Shown: positions 1 to 6,912, counted from the stretch's first letter. The stretch is DNA of 64,000 nucleotides from an uncultured Eubacterium sp. (GCA_910583925.1 CAJTZJ010000006.1:39752-103751); one strand, 5' to 3'. Made by a program: numbers and translations. Notes: a model not told the origin generated them from the sequence alone.

Positions 1-391
1 TAATTCTTGCCATTCTTCTGGAGCCTGCATTTCTGAATGCTTTTTCAGCACCTACGGCAAGACCCGAACGGGCAGATACCACAATAACTGCAGTTTCAGC
101 CGCTCTTAATCCCTCAGCAGCACCCTCGGCAAAATCAAAAAGACCGGGAGTATCAATAAAATTAATCTTTTTTGAGTTATATTCAACAGGGGCAACAGCG
201 CTTGAGGTTGAAAGGGTGCGCTTTCTTTCCTCTGAATCATAATCTGTTACGGTATTGCCGTCTGCAACCCTGCCCATTCTTTCGGTTGCTCCGGCAATAT
301 AGAGCATAGCTTCCGTTAAAGTAGTCTTGCCCTTTGAGGCATGACCTGCAACAGCAACATTTCTTATATCTTTAGCGTCATAAATTTTCAT
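1..391 (-). CDS. Elongation factor G-like GTPase, N-terminal part (runs off the window)
   Basis: About 130 N-terminal residues are visible; the rest lies beyond the left edge. Translation from the ATG at 391 begins MKIYDAKDIRNVAVAGHASK and shows a P-loop (GHASKGKT, about residues 17-24), then the switch II motif DTPG near residue 78. The arrangement matches the G domain of EF-G and its paralogues, which use GTP hydrolysis on the ribosome. The lead-in KDIRNVAVAGH and the P-loop are typical of the EF-G-like paralogue family of Firmicutes rather than canonical fusA, where the loop normally reads AHIDAGKTT. The specific role of this paralogue is not established. A promoter lies at 428-456. Because the gene is cut by the window edge, domains II-V cannot be checked. 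Confidence 0.85.
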   Translation of the reverse strand, partial: MKIYDAKDIRNVAVAGHASKGKTTLTEAMLYIAGATERMGRVADGNTVTDYDSEERKRTLSTSSAVAPVEYNSKKINFIDTPGLFDFAEGAAEGLRAAETAVIVVSARSGLAVGAEKAFRNAGSRRMARI

Positions 392-427
392 AAAAATCCC
401 TCATTATATATTTATTTGTTTGTAAAT

Positions 428-456
428 AGTGTATAATACTTTTTATCATTTGTCAA
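428..456 (-). promoter_or_regulatory. Sigma-A promoter for the EF-G-like gene
   Basis: On the minus strand there is TTGACA (456-451), a 17-bp spacer and TACACT (433-428), about 37 bp upstream of the ATG at 391. The -35 is perfect and the -10 matches four of six positions. An overlapping TATACA with a 15-bp spacer is an alternative -10. Confidence 0.5.
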
Positions 457-593
457 TTTTTATGTTTATTTTAAACAATTTATTCATAGTTTTTGTTTTT
501 ATTACATAAAAATAAGTAAATAATTTGTAGGTTTTCCACATAAACAATACACTTTCAATTATATTAATTAAAACGAAAAATTATGAATTTTTC

Positions 594-622
594 TTGAAAT
601 CCAAAAATCATTGTGCTATATT
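594..622 (+). promoter_or_regulatory. Sigma-A promoter for the ECF transporter gene
   Basis: TTGAAA (594-599), a 17-bp spacer and TATATT (617-622), with an extended -10 TG two bases upstream. The predicted start near 629 leaves a 5' leader of about 154 nt before the ATG at 783, unusually long for this window. Confidence 0.6.
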
Positions 623-642
623 AATTGCGCATTGTATCCACA

Positions 643-754
643 GGCAATAAAATCACTTAATCTGCCTTCTGGCAGGTTTGGGTTTCTCATTATTGCCCAG
701 AGAAAAATAAGATTTCTCAAAAGCATTGCTCTTGTTGTGTTTTGAGCAAAGCTT
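643..754 (+). promoter_or_regulatory. Structured 5' leader of the ECF transporter gene, riboswitch candidate
   Basis: The leader contains nested complementary segments. An 8-bp outer helix pairs 643-650 (GGCAATAA) with 690-697 (TTATTGCC) and encloses a hairpin CTGCC-TTCT-GGCAG (662-675). GAGAAA at 700-705 can pair either backwards with TTTCTC at 683-688 or forwards with TTTCTC at 713-718, so the two pairings exclude each other. A further hairpin (AAGC-A-TTGCTC / GAGCAA-A-GCTT, 721-754) ends about 16 nt before the AGAAAGGA ribosome binding site. It does not match the TPP, FMN, THF, purine or preQ1 consensus features I know. The ligand, if any, is unknown. Confidence 0.45.
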
Positions 755-782
755 TCGGAACGATAGCAGAAAGGAAATACAT

Positions 783-1355
783 ATGAAAAACACAAAGAAA
801 ATGGTTGGAATTGCTTTGCTTACAGCAATTGTAGCAGTTTTGCAATTCTGCCTCAGCTCAATCAGAGTTGGAACATTCACCTTCTCATTCATCCTTATTC
901 CGCTTGTTGTTGGTGCAGCACTTTACGGATATAAGGCAGGCGCATGGCTTGGTCTTGTATTCGGTGTAACCGTGCTTATCTCAGGCGATGCAGCAGCATT
1001 TCTCGGAATAAATGTTGCAGGAACAATTGTAACTGTTCTTCTTAAAGGGCTTTTAGCAGGACTCTTTGCAGGGCTTGCATACAAAGCGCTTGAAAAGGTA
1101 AACAAATACCTTGCAGTAATTGTTGCAGCAATTATTTGTCCGTTAACAAACACGGGAATATTCCTTTTAGGATGCAGACTTTTCTTCTTCGATGCCATTT
1201 CACAAATGGCAAACGATGCAGGCTTTGATTCAGCAGTCGGCTTTATGTTTATAGGCCTTGCAGGAATTAATTTCCTTGTTGAGCTTGGTACAAATGTTGT
1301 GCTTTCCCCTGTTATTGTAAGACTTATCCATATCGGAAAAAAGGAAGCTAAATAA
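783..1355 (+). CDS. ECF transporter S component (substrate-binding membrane subunit)
   Basis: A 190-aa integral membrane protein with about six hydrophobic segments and a short basic start, MKNTKKMVGIALLTAIVAVL. Length and layout fit the S component of energy-coupling-factor vitamin transporters, which captures the substrate and docks on a shared EcfT/EcfA module encoded elsewhere. The segment FILIPLVVGAALYGYKAGAW is typical of the family. The start at 783 is preferred over the upstream in-frame codon at 726 because AGAAAGGA lies just upstream and the longer reading overlaps the structured leader. The substrate cannot be read from the sequence. The gene stands alone, with its own promoter and a terminator at 1375-1402. 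Confidence 0.8.
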   Translation: MKNTKKMVGIALLTAIVAVLQFCLSSIRVGTFTFSFILIPLVVGAALYGYKAGAWLGLVFGVTVLISGDAAAFLGINVAGTIVTVLLKGLLAGLFAGLAYKALEKVNKYLAVIVAAIICPLTNTGIFLLGCRLFFFDAISQMANDAGFDSAVGFMFIGLAGINFLVELGTNVVLSPVIVRLIHIGKKEAK

Positions 1356-1374
1356 AACTGAATATTACTAAGAA

Positions 1375-1402
1375 AAGCAGGGCTTATGCCCTGCTTCATT
1401 TT
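1375..1402 (+). terminator. Intrinsic terminator after the ECF S-component gene
   Basis: Nine-bp stem AAGCAGGGC / GCCCTGCTT (1375-1383 and 1388-1396), TTAT loop, then CATTTTTT. Confidence 0.85.
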
Positions 1403-1438
1403 TTATTATAAAAAGGCAGAAGCAATTTCCAATTCAAA

Positions 1439-1464
1439 GCGGGCGGATAATATCCGCCCCTACG
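1439..1464. repeat. Short palindromic intergenic repeat, copy 1
   Basis: GGGCGGATA / TATCCGCCC form a near-perfect palindrome followed by CCTACG. The same element (GGCGGAT-GAA-ATCCGCC plus CCTACG) recurs at 63827-63851 in the same orientation, also in an intergenic tail. Both copies end in the same CCCCTACG. This looks like a dispersed genomic repeat rather than a terminator, because no T-run follows. Confidence 0.7.
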
Positions 1465-1484
1465 GTAATTTGTAAGAGCGGACA

Positions 1485-1513
1485 TTGACTTTATAAATTG
1501 ATAATGTTATACT
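1485..1513 (+). promoter_or_regulatory. Promoter of structured RNA A
   Basis: TTGACT (1485-1490), a 17-bp spacer, an extended -10 TG, and TATACT (1508-1513). The predicted start, about 7 nt downstream (near 1520), coincides with the first base of the long P1 helix of RNA A. Confidence 0.75.
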
Positions 1514-1519
1514 TATTGT

Positions 1520-1690
1520 TGCCAAACAAAATTTTATAATGTTTATCCTGTGGTTTGTATTTTTGTCTTTTGATAAAAATGCAGGCTCTAATTTTGCACA
1601 CCATAGGATAAAAATGGCGGTTGTAGAATTTTGTTTGGCGACAGTTGAAGCCTGCGTTTTATTGCACAGCTTCGGCTGTGCATTTTTTAT
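1520..1690 (+). ncRNA. Structured RNA A, first of two tandem homologous RNAs
   Basis: An RNA of about 170 nt bounded by its own promoter and terminator. P1 is 13 perfect base pairs (1521-1533 with 1627-1639). P2 is 12 pairs with one G-U (1542-1553 with 1601-1612). P3 is a nine-pair hairpin with a TTTT loop (1559-1567 with 1572-1580). GCAGGCT (1581-1587), inside P2, is complementary to AGCCTGC (1649-1655), outside P1, which would make a pseudoknot. The 3' end is the hairpin GCACAGC-TTCG-GCTGTGC (1664-1681) followed by ATTTTTTAT. No ORF of note fills it. RNA B downstream has the same plan with different paired sequences, so the fold itself is conserved. I do not recognise the family. Confidence 0.75.
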
Positions 1691-1723
1691 TTATAAAACA
1701 ATGTAAGTGCATAAACACATTCA

Positions 1724-1752
1724 TTGACTTTAGCGATTAATAATGATATACT
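1724..1752 (+). promoter_or_regulatory. Promoter of structured RNA B
   Basis: TTGACT (1724-1729), a 17-bp spacer, an extended -10 TG, and TATACT (1747-1752): the same boxes and spacing as the promoter of RNA A. The predicted start is near 1759, again at the first base of P1. The words CATTGACTTTA and TAATGATATACT are shared almost exactly with copy A, so the promoter was duplicated with the RNA. Confidence 0.75.
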
Positions 1753-1758
1753 GAATAT

Positions 1759-1936
1759 TGCCAAATTACCACAACTTAATATTTATTATTGTTAAATTGA
1801 GTAGCATTTTTATATCCTTTTATAAAAATACAAAGCTCTACTATACTGCTCTTATTTAACAATAAAAGCGTTGTGGTTGTTTGGCGACAATTGGAGCGAT
1901 GTGTTTTTTGCACAGCTTCGGCTGTGCTTTTTTATT
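1759..1936 (+). ncRNA. Structured RNA B, second tandem copy, leading into the PIN-like gene
   Basis: P1 pairs 1760-1775 with 1870-1885 (16 positions, one G-U and one U-U). P2 is 12 perfect pairs (1786-1797 with 1854-1865). P3 is ATTTTTATA / TATAAAAAT, directly comparable to P3 of RNA A. GCTCTA (1835-1840) can pair with TGGAGC (1892-1897) in the same pseudoknot position as in RNA A. The terminator hairpin GCACAGC-TTCG-GCTGTGC (1910-1927) with TTTTTTATT is identical in its stem to that of RNA A. It ends only 5 nt before the GGAGGG ribosome binding site of the next gene, so the gene can only be transcribed by reading through it or from an unseen start. Confidence 0.75.
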
Positions 1937-1957
1937 GTTTTGGAGGGAATATAAAAA

Positions 1958-2329
1958 ATGGCTTGCTTTTTGATTGATTTTGAAAATGAATGCGGAAATT
2001 TACTTAACGGCATATCACATCTGAATTTCAGCAGAAATGATGAAATCATCATTTTTTACAGCAAACACGCATCTCATTTAACCATGGAGCTGCATAAGGA
2101 ACTTGAAATGACCAAAGCCAAAAAGATTTATATTAAAGTAGAAGCAAGACATAAAAATGCACTTGATTTTCAGCTTTCATCATATCTTGGAGCATGCATA
2201 CAGAAAAGCCCAAAGAAAAAATATTATATTTTATCAAAAGACAACGGCTATGATTGCGTTTGCCGTTTTTGGAGAGATAATAATATTTTTGTTAAACGAA
2301 TAGAACAATTTTGCAATTATGATATATAA
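1958..2329 (+). CDS. Small PIN/NYN-like nuclease domain protein
   Basis: A 123-aa protein consisting of one domain. It begins MACFLIDFEN, where Asp7 follows a hydrophobic strand as in PIN/NYN nucleases. ALDFQLSSYLG near residue 70 and YYILSKDNGYD near residues 90-99 supply the further acidic residues expected of the metal site. By family knowledge such proteins cut RNA, but no activity is proven here. GGAGGG lies 10 nt upstream of the ATG. There is no separate promoter: the gene sits directly behind the terminator of structured RNA B, which suggests that the RNA controls or neutralises it. No neighbouring antitoxin protein gene is present. A DNA-repair or RNA-processing role is the main alternative to a toxin role. 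Confidence 0.7.
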   Translation: MACFLIDFENECGNLLNGISHLNFSRNDEIIIFYSKHASHLTMELHKELEMTKAKKIYIKVEARHKNALDFQLSSYLGACIQKSPKKKYYILSKDNGYDCVCRFWRDNNIFVKRIEQFCNYDI

Positions 2330-2333
2330 AAAC

Positions 2334-2368
2334 AGCAGGACTGCTATTCAGCCCTGCTTAACTTTTAC
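2334..2368 (+). terminator. Probable terminator after the PIN-like gene
   Basis: AGCAGG (2334-2339) pairs with CCTGCT (2353-2358) around a 13-nt loop, followed by TAACTTTTAC. The stem is short and the T-run is interrupted. Confidence 0.5.
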
Positions 2369-2421
2369 AATAATACTAATTTTTTGAAAATAATTCATAT
2401 CAATCTCTCATTCTTATATTT

Positions 2422-2955
2422 TTAAAAATCATATCTAACAATTTCACAGTTTTTTATTCCAAAGGCTGCATATTCCTCATTGCTCATATTATGAAAATAA
2501 GAATTTACAACACGAGAAATACCATTATGAGCAACAAGAAGATATGTTTTATCTTCTTGCTTCAAATCATCTAGAAGATTATAGATTCTTTGTGCAAGAT
2601 GAAGCATTGTTTCACCGCCTTTATAACTGTTTATAAAATCTGATTTAGCCTTTTGGAAAACAAGACCATCTCTTGCAGTACCCTCATACTTACCAAAATT
2701 CTGTTCTTTCAAGCGAGGTTCCTCACGCATAGGAATTCCCGTTGTTTCAGAAATATGCCGTGCTGTTTCTGCTGCACGGATAAGCGGAGAATAAAGAATT
2801 TCATCAATTTTAATATCATCGTTTATGATTTTTTTACCAAGCTGAATTGCCTGCTCGTGTCCAAGTGCTGTCAACTCAATATCTGTTGCACCACAGATTT
2901 TATTTTCAACATTCCATACCGTCTGTCCGTGGCGCGTAAAAAATATATGCAACAT
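2422..2955 (-). CDS. Histidine phosphatase family protein (phosphoglycerate mutase-like)
   Basis: A 177-aa protein beginning MLHIFFTRHGQTVWN. The RHGQT motif carries the phospho-accepting histidine. LYSPLIRAAETA (around residues 50-60) and VAHNGISR near the C-terminus provide the remaining phosphate-pocket arginine and second histidine. Family members dephosphorylate small metabolites (sugar phosphates, alpha-ribazole phosphate). No cobalamin genes lie nearby, so a CobC role is not supported. The start at 2955 is chosen because the conserved domain begins there and GAGG sits 9 nt upstream; longer readings add a non-homologous MMCYSVFV extension. It has its own promoter and is not in an operon. 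Confidence 0.85.
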   Translation of the reverse strand: MLHIFFTRHGQTVWNVENKICGATDIELTALGHEQAIQLGKKIINDDIKIDEILYSPLIRAAETARHISETTGIPMREEPRLKEQNFGKYEGTARDGLVFQKAKSDFINSYKGGETMLHLAQRIYNLLDDLKQEDKTYLLVAHNGISRVVNSYFHNMSNEEYAAFGIKNCEIVRYDF

Positions 2956-2991
2956 AACTCTCATCCTCATTATCTCAGAATTCACAAAAAC

Positions 2992-3020
2992 ACTATAACA
3001 CATCATTAATCAAATATCAA
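2992..3020 (-). promoter_or_regulatory. Promoter of the histidine phosphatase gene
   Basis: TTGATA (3020-3015), a 17-bp spacer with an extended -10 TG, and TATAGT (2997-2992), about 37 bp before the chosen ATG at 2955. This supports the short start, since the 3006 start would lie upstream of the predicted transcript. Confidence 0.6.
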
Positions 3021-3022
3021 AC

Positions 3023-3053
3023 AAGCCTTACAAGCACATAACTTGTAAGGCTT
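3023..3053. terminator. Hairpin terminator between the SDR and phosphatase genes
   Basis: Twelve-bp stem AAGCCTTACAAG / CTTGTAAGGCTT. On the minus strand it is followed by TTGTTTGATATTTG, so it can end the SDR transcript; the plus side has TTTTATTTT. It abuts the phosphatase promoter. Confidence 0.75.
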
Positions 3054-3070
3054 TTATTTTACCACCTATA

Positions 3071-3808
3071 TTATGCTCTTGCGCAGCCATCTACCGAAAG
3101 GATATCTCCTGTTACATAGGATGCAAGGTCGCTTGCCAGGAAGAGGAACGCATTTGCAACATCCCTCGGCTCGCCGATTCTGCCGAGCGGAATTGTTTTA
3201 ATAAGCGGCTGAATCATAGCTTCGGGCAGAGCAGCTACCATATCTGTTTTCGTAATTCCCGGAGCTACTGCGTTAACTCTGATCTGAAACGGAGCAAGCT
3301 CACGAGCCAATGATTTTGTTAAGCCGTTTACTGCAAACTTACTTGCAGGATAACCTACACCTGACGGCTGACCGTAAATGCTTACCATTGATGAGGTATT
3401 CAAGATAACACCTCCGCCGTTTTCCTTCATATTCGGAACAACAGCCTTTACAGCATTGAAGATTGCTTTTACATTCAGATTCATAATATTGTCAAATTCT
3501 TCTGCAGTAGTATCCTCTATCTTTTTGTTGGCAGAAATTCCTGCGTTATTGACCAGAATATCAATTCTTCCGTACTTGGAAATAATTTCCCCAACCGTTT
3601 TTTCGACCTCATCAAAACTACTGAGATTCGGGCAATAGCCTGTTACCTCCATACCCTCTTCTTTAAGCTGTGTAATCGCCTTATCAACAGTATCCTGTCT
3701 TGAACCGAATAAAATGACCTCTGCACCGTTTTCCTTAAATACTCTGACAATTTCAAGTCCGATTCCTCTTGTACCGCCTGTTACAACGGCAACCTTATTT
3801 TTTAACAT
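3071..3808 (-). CDS. Short-chain dehydrogenase/reductase, FabG-like
   Basis: A 245-aa protein of the classical SDR length. VVTGGTRGIG (residues 9-18) is the glycine-rich NAD(P) loop, LVNNAGIS (about 86-93) follows, and the catalytic Ser-Tyr-Lys set is visible as NTSSMVS and YPASK. The C-terminal FLASDLASYVTGDILSVDG is the usual FabG-type ending. By similarity it would reduce a 3-oxoacyl thioester or another ketone with NADPH. No fatty-acid synthesis genes adjoin it, so it is more likely a stand-alone reductase than the housekeeping FabG. It is monocistronic, with a promoter at 3864-3892 and a terminator at 3023-3053. Confidence 0.85.
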   Translation of the reverse strand: MLKNKVAVVTGGTRGIGLEIVRVFKENGAEVILFGSRQDTVDKAITQLKEEGMEVTGYCPNLSSFDEVEKTVGEIISKYGRIDILVNNAGISANKKIEDTTAEEFDNIMNLNVKAIFNAVKAVVPNMKENGGGVILNTSSMVSIYGQPSGVGYPASKFAVNGLTKSLARELAPFQIRVNAVAPGITKTDMVAALPEAMIQPLIKTIPLGRIGEPRDVANAFLFLASDLASYVTGDILSVDGCARA

Positions 3809-3863
3809 TTTAAATTACCCCTTTAAATTTTGAAAAGAATTATAAAAATCTTTTCTTAATTAT

Positions 3864-3892
3864 ACTATAACACCAAAAAGTAAATTTGTAAA
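3864..3892 (-). promoter_or_regulatory. Promoter of the SDR gene
   Basis: TTTACA (3892-3887), a 17-bp spacer with TG at the extended -10, and TATAGT (3869-3864), about 56 bp upstream of the ATG. Confidence 0.6.
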
Positions 3893-3980
3893 CAAAACCG
3901 GAAAAAGTGTCAGGAAATTACAAGATATGCAGTATAGCAATAAAACTATGCGCAGCAGGCGATGTATCTTTTTAAAATAC

Positions 3981-4008
3981 AAAAAAAACAGGACTGTACG
4001 CAGCCCTG
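3981..4008 (-). terminator. Intrinsic terminator of the M14 peptidase gene
   Basis: On the minus strand CAGGGCT / AGTCCTG (4008-4002 and 3995-3989, one G-U) is followed by a run of eight T. Confidence 0.8.
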
Positions 4009-4053
4009 CTTTTTCAATACAAAACAAATTTGTCTGATTCTATGCTGATACAT

Positions 4054-6819
4054 TTAACTGTAATGCTTTATAACTCTGTTGATTGCTGTATAAGTATCAT
4101 AATGGCTTACCTTGCTCGGAGAGGTGTATTCAATAAGTGCCGAAGGGCAATGATATGTTGAACGAACATATCCCTCAATATAACCCTTTGTTGTTCCATA
4201 TCTATCCACATGTCTTTCCGAAAGCCGCATAGTATTTCCGAATATTGTGCATAAATCGCTTGTACCATATGTACCGTCAAGCCAGCCGTGAAAATCGGTA
4301 TATACATCCGGTCTGTACTTTTTCAGAAGATTTACCATAGCACGGGTTTCGGTTGCTTTAAATGCACCCTGCATAAAATCTCTGTTCATATCAATATGAT
4401 TTGCTGTGCATCTGCCGAAAGCCGTTGAGCAGGCCCTTTGATTGTTTGTTCCGGCAATTGTTCCATCCGGATTAAGACAGGGAATGATAACCAATCTGAA
4501 ATTGCCTAAGTTTTTCGGATTTTCGGCATAATATTTTACTAATTTATTTCCCTCTTCAACAAGAACCTTGCCGTCTCTGCTGTATGAATCCTCAAAGCCA
4601 TGAATGGCAAAATTCATAACATATGTTTTTTTATAGCTTCCGTTCGTCGGAGTAATGATAAATGCTTCAAGATTTCTGCCCTGATAAGTTTTTCCAAATA
4701 CATACTTCGTTACATTGCCGTAATCGTAGCTTACCTGCGTTGCAACCTGATTAAGAGAAAGGCAGTTGTTTTCATTTACAACTGAAATTTTAACAGTTGA
4801 TGCTATGCCGTTATAAGCAACCGCAGTAATCTCTGCAGTACCTTTTTTTACACCTGTAACAATGCCATTAGAAGATACCTTTGCCACAGCCGTATTGGAC
4901 GACTTATATGTAATCAAGCGGCTTGCAGAACCGCCCGAAAGCTTTGTTTTTATCTTATACTGACTTGTTCCGTACTGAATCTTTTGATTTGAGTTAGTTA
5001 TTGCAAGGCTTGTCGGCGCTTTCCTGACAGTTACCTTACAGCTTGCTTTTTTGCCGTTGTACGCAGTGCAGGTAATGGTTGCCGTTCCTTCGGACACACC
5101 TGTTACCACACCTGAACCGTTAACAGAGGCAACCTTTATATTTGAGCTTGACCATTTACGAAGTCTTGAATAGCCGCCGTGTATTTTCGAATCCAGATCA
5201 AGACTTTTTTCACCGACACCTATCGTTGCTGTAGCATAATTAAGTGAAACTGAGGTTGGAGCACTTTTTACCGTAATTTTACTTGATGCCTTTTTTCCGC
5301 CCTTATATACGGCAGTAATCGTCGCTGTTCCTGTTTTCTTTGCTGTTACTACACCCTTTGCGGATACCGATACAATACTTTTGTTGCTTGATGAATATTT
5401 AATATCGGAAGTAAGAACAACATTATCCTGCGTGGCAACTGTAAGCTGAGATGTTTCTTTCAGCCCAAGACTGAAATTCCCTTGGCTGATTTTTACTGAA
5501 TTTATTAAATATTTCGCACTTACAACAGAACTGTATTTTGAAGTTATGCTGTCATTCTCAGCTCTTACAGCTCTCATTTTGTATGAATATTGTTTGCCAT
5601 ACGCAGCAATAGCTGTTGTAAAGGATTTACTGCTTGTTGTTTTCATAAGCTTATAGGAGCCGTTTGCCTGCTTGATATAAAGCTCATACTTATCCGCACC
5701 TGTAACTGCACCCCACGAAAGTTTGAATGAGCCGTTGGCATTTATTGTTACTTTAAGAGCAGGAGTCTGCAATATCATATTGTTTATTGCACTTACAGAT
5801 GTACTGAAATCGGAATTCAAGCTGCTATGGTTGCTTTTAACGGCTTTCATTTTATAGAAATACTGTTTGCCATATGCGCCAATCGCCGTTGTAAAGGATT
5901 TATTGCCGGTTGTTTTCATAACCTTATAGGAGCCGTCGGCCTGTTTGATATAAAGCTCATACTTATCCGCACCTGCTACTGCATTCCAAGAAAGCTTAAA
6001 GGTGCCGTCTGCGTTTTCAGTCACTTTTAGTGCAGGCGTCTGCAATTTATAATTGTTTACTGCACTTACCGTATTGCTGAAATCGGATACAGCCGAGGCG
6101 TTATCACTGTTCAGCGCTTTCATCTTATAGCTGTACTTTTTACCATATTCCGCAATTGCGGTTGTAAAGGATTCAGCACCCGTTGTTTTCATAACTTTAT
6201 AGGAGCCGTCTGCTTGCCTGATATAAAGCTCGTACTTGTCTGCGCCTGCCACTGCGTTCCAAGAAAGCTTAAAGGTACCGTTTTTATTTTCAGTTACTTT
6301 AAGAGCAGGTTTCTGTAATTTAACATCATTAACAATACTTACAATATTACTGAATTCCGAATTATAACTGCTGTCCGAACGATTTATAGCCTTCATTTTA
6401 TAGCTGTAATCCTTGCCGTAAGGAGCTATAGCTGTTACAAACGAAGTTTCGCTTGTTGTTTTCATAACCTTATAGGAACCGTTCGCCTGCCTGATATAAA
6501 GATTGTATTTATCGGCACCGTCTACCTCATTCCAGGATAATGTAAACGAACCGTTTTTGTTTACAGAAACTTCTAACTCAGGAGCTGAAATCTGACCTGT
6601 TGCAGGAATAATTTCTGTTTGAACATCTCCGCATTCTTTGCAGGTCAAGGTCTGCAGCCCATCTTCCGCATAGGTTGCTTCCTTGGTTATTTCGGAAATG
6701 TAGTTATGGATATGCTCCGTTGTTTCCTCCTTATCAGTCTGAGCAAACACAACGGATACAGAGCATATACCAATAATCAATATGATACTTGCAAAAAAAC
6801 AAGAAACTATTTTTTTCAT
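4054..6819 (-). CDS. Secreted zinc carboxypeptidase (M14) with Fn3 and BIG2 domain arrays
   Basis: A 921-aa protein. An N-terminal signal peptide (about residues 1-26) ends near VFAQT. Residues about 37-75 form a small module with a CKECGD knuckle. Four Fn3-type repeats follow (about 80-435), each with W-x-V-x-GADKY-LYI and DGSYKVMKTT signatures, then three BIG2 domains (about 440-690) with SSSN and GTATIT motifs. The C-terminal peptidase shows AIHGFED (zinc HxxE), HIDMNRDF, TDFHGW (third zinc ligand) and LIEYTSP (catalytic Glu), so the site appears complete. It probably trims peptides or cell-wall peptides outside the cell; the substrate is unknown. There is no LPXTG or C-terminal anchor. 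AGGAGG lies 8 nt before the ATG. The gene is monocistronic. Confidence 0.88.
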   Translation of the reverse strand: MKKIVSCFFASIILIIGICSVSVVFAQTDKEETTEHIHNYISEITKEATYAEDGLQTLTCKECGDVQTEIIPATGQISAPELEVSVNKNGSFTLSWNEVDGADKYNLYIRQANGSYKVMKTTSETSFVTAIAPYGKDYSYKMKAINRSDSSYNSEFSNIVSIVNDVKLQKPALKVTENKNGTFKLSWNAVAGADKYELYIRQADGSYKVMKTTGAESFTTAIAEYGKKYSYKMKALNSDNASAVSDFSNTVSAVNNYKLQTPALKVTENADGTFKLSWNAVAGADKYELYIKQADGSYKVMKTTGNKSFTTAIGAYGKQYFYKMKAVKSNHSSLNSDFSTSVSAINNMILQTPALKVTINANGSFKLSWGAVTGADKYELYIKQANGSYKLMKTTSSKSFTTAIAAYGKQYSYKMRAVRAENDSITSKYSSVVSAKYLINSVKISQGNFSLGLKETSQLTVATQDNVVLTSDIKYSSSNKSIVSVSAKGVVTAKKTGTATITAVYKGGKKASSKITVKSAPTSVSLNYATATIGVGEKSLDLDSKIHGGYSRLRKWSSSNIKVASVNGSGVVTGVSEGTATITCTAYNGKKASCKVTVRKAPTSLAITNSNQKIQYGTSQYKIKTKLSGGSASRLITYKSSNTAVAKVSSNGIVTGVKKGTAEITAVAYNGIASTVKISVVNENNCLSLNQVATQVSYDYGNVTKYVFGKTYQGRNLEAFIITPTNGSYKKTYVMNFAIHGFEDSYSRDGKVLVEEGNKLVKYYAENPKNLGNFRLVIIPCLNPDGTIAGTNNQRACSTAFGRCTANHIDMNRDFMQGAFKATETRAMVNLLKKYRPDVYTDFHGWLDGTYGTSDLCTIFGNTMRLSERHVDRYGTTKGYIEGYVRSTYHCPSALIEYTSPSKVSHYDTYTAINRVIKHYS

Positions 6820-6883
6820 AAACCTATTCCTCCTAAAAATCTCTTGTTATCAAAAGCAAGATTCTGAATTATCACTGTTTTTT

Positions 6884-6912
6884 AGTATACTACTGCAAAA
6901 CTGCCAAGTCAA
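6884..6912 (-). promoter_or_regulatory. Promoter of the M14 peptidase gene
   Basis: TTGACT (6912-6907), exactly 17 bp, TATACT (6889-6884), about 65 bp upstream of the ATG. Confidence 0.7.

Noticed and set aside
721..754. Hairpin before the ECF gene as an intrinsic terminator
   Set aside because: No T-run follows; the next bases lead into the ribosome binding site. Kept instead as part of the structured leader.
653..892. Minus-strand 79-codon frame opposite the ECF leader and gene
   Set aside because: Antisense to a clear coding region and leader; composition is that of a shadow frame.
1520..1936. RNA A/B as 6S RNA, T-box or tracrRNA
   Set aside because: There is no long central bubble as in 6S, no T-box anti-terminator sequence or downstream tRNA-related gene, and no cas gene or CRISPR repeat complementarity.
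1852..2052. Minus-strand 66-codon frame over RNA B and the PIN-like start
   Set aside because: It overlaps the structured RNA helices and the better supported plus-strand gene, and has no ribosome binding site.
2653..3009. Plus-strand 118-codon frame
   Set aside because: Antisense shadow of the histidine phosphatase.
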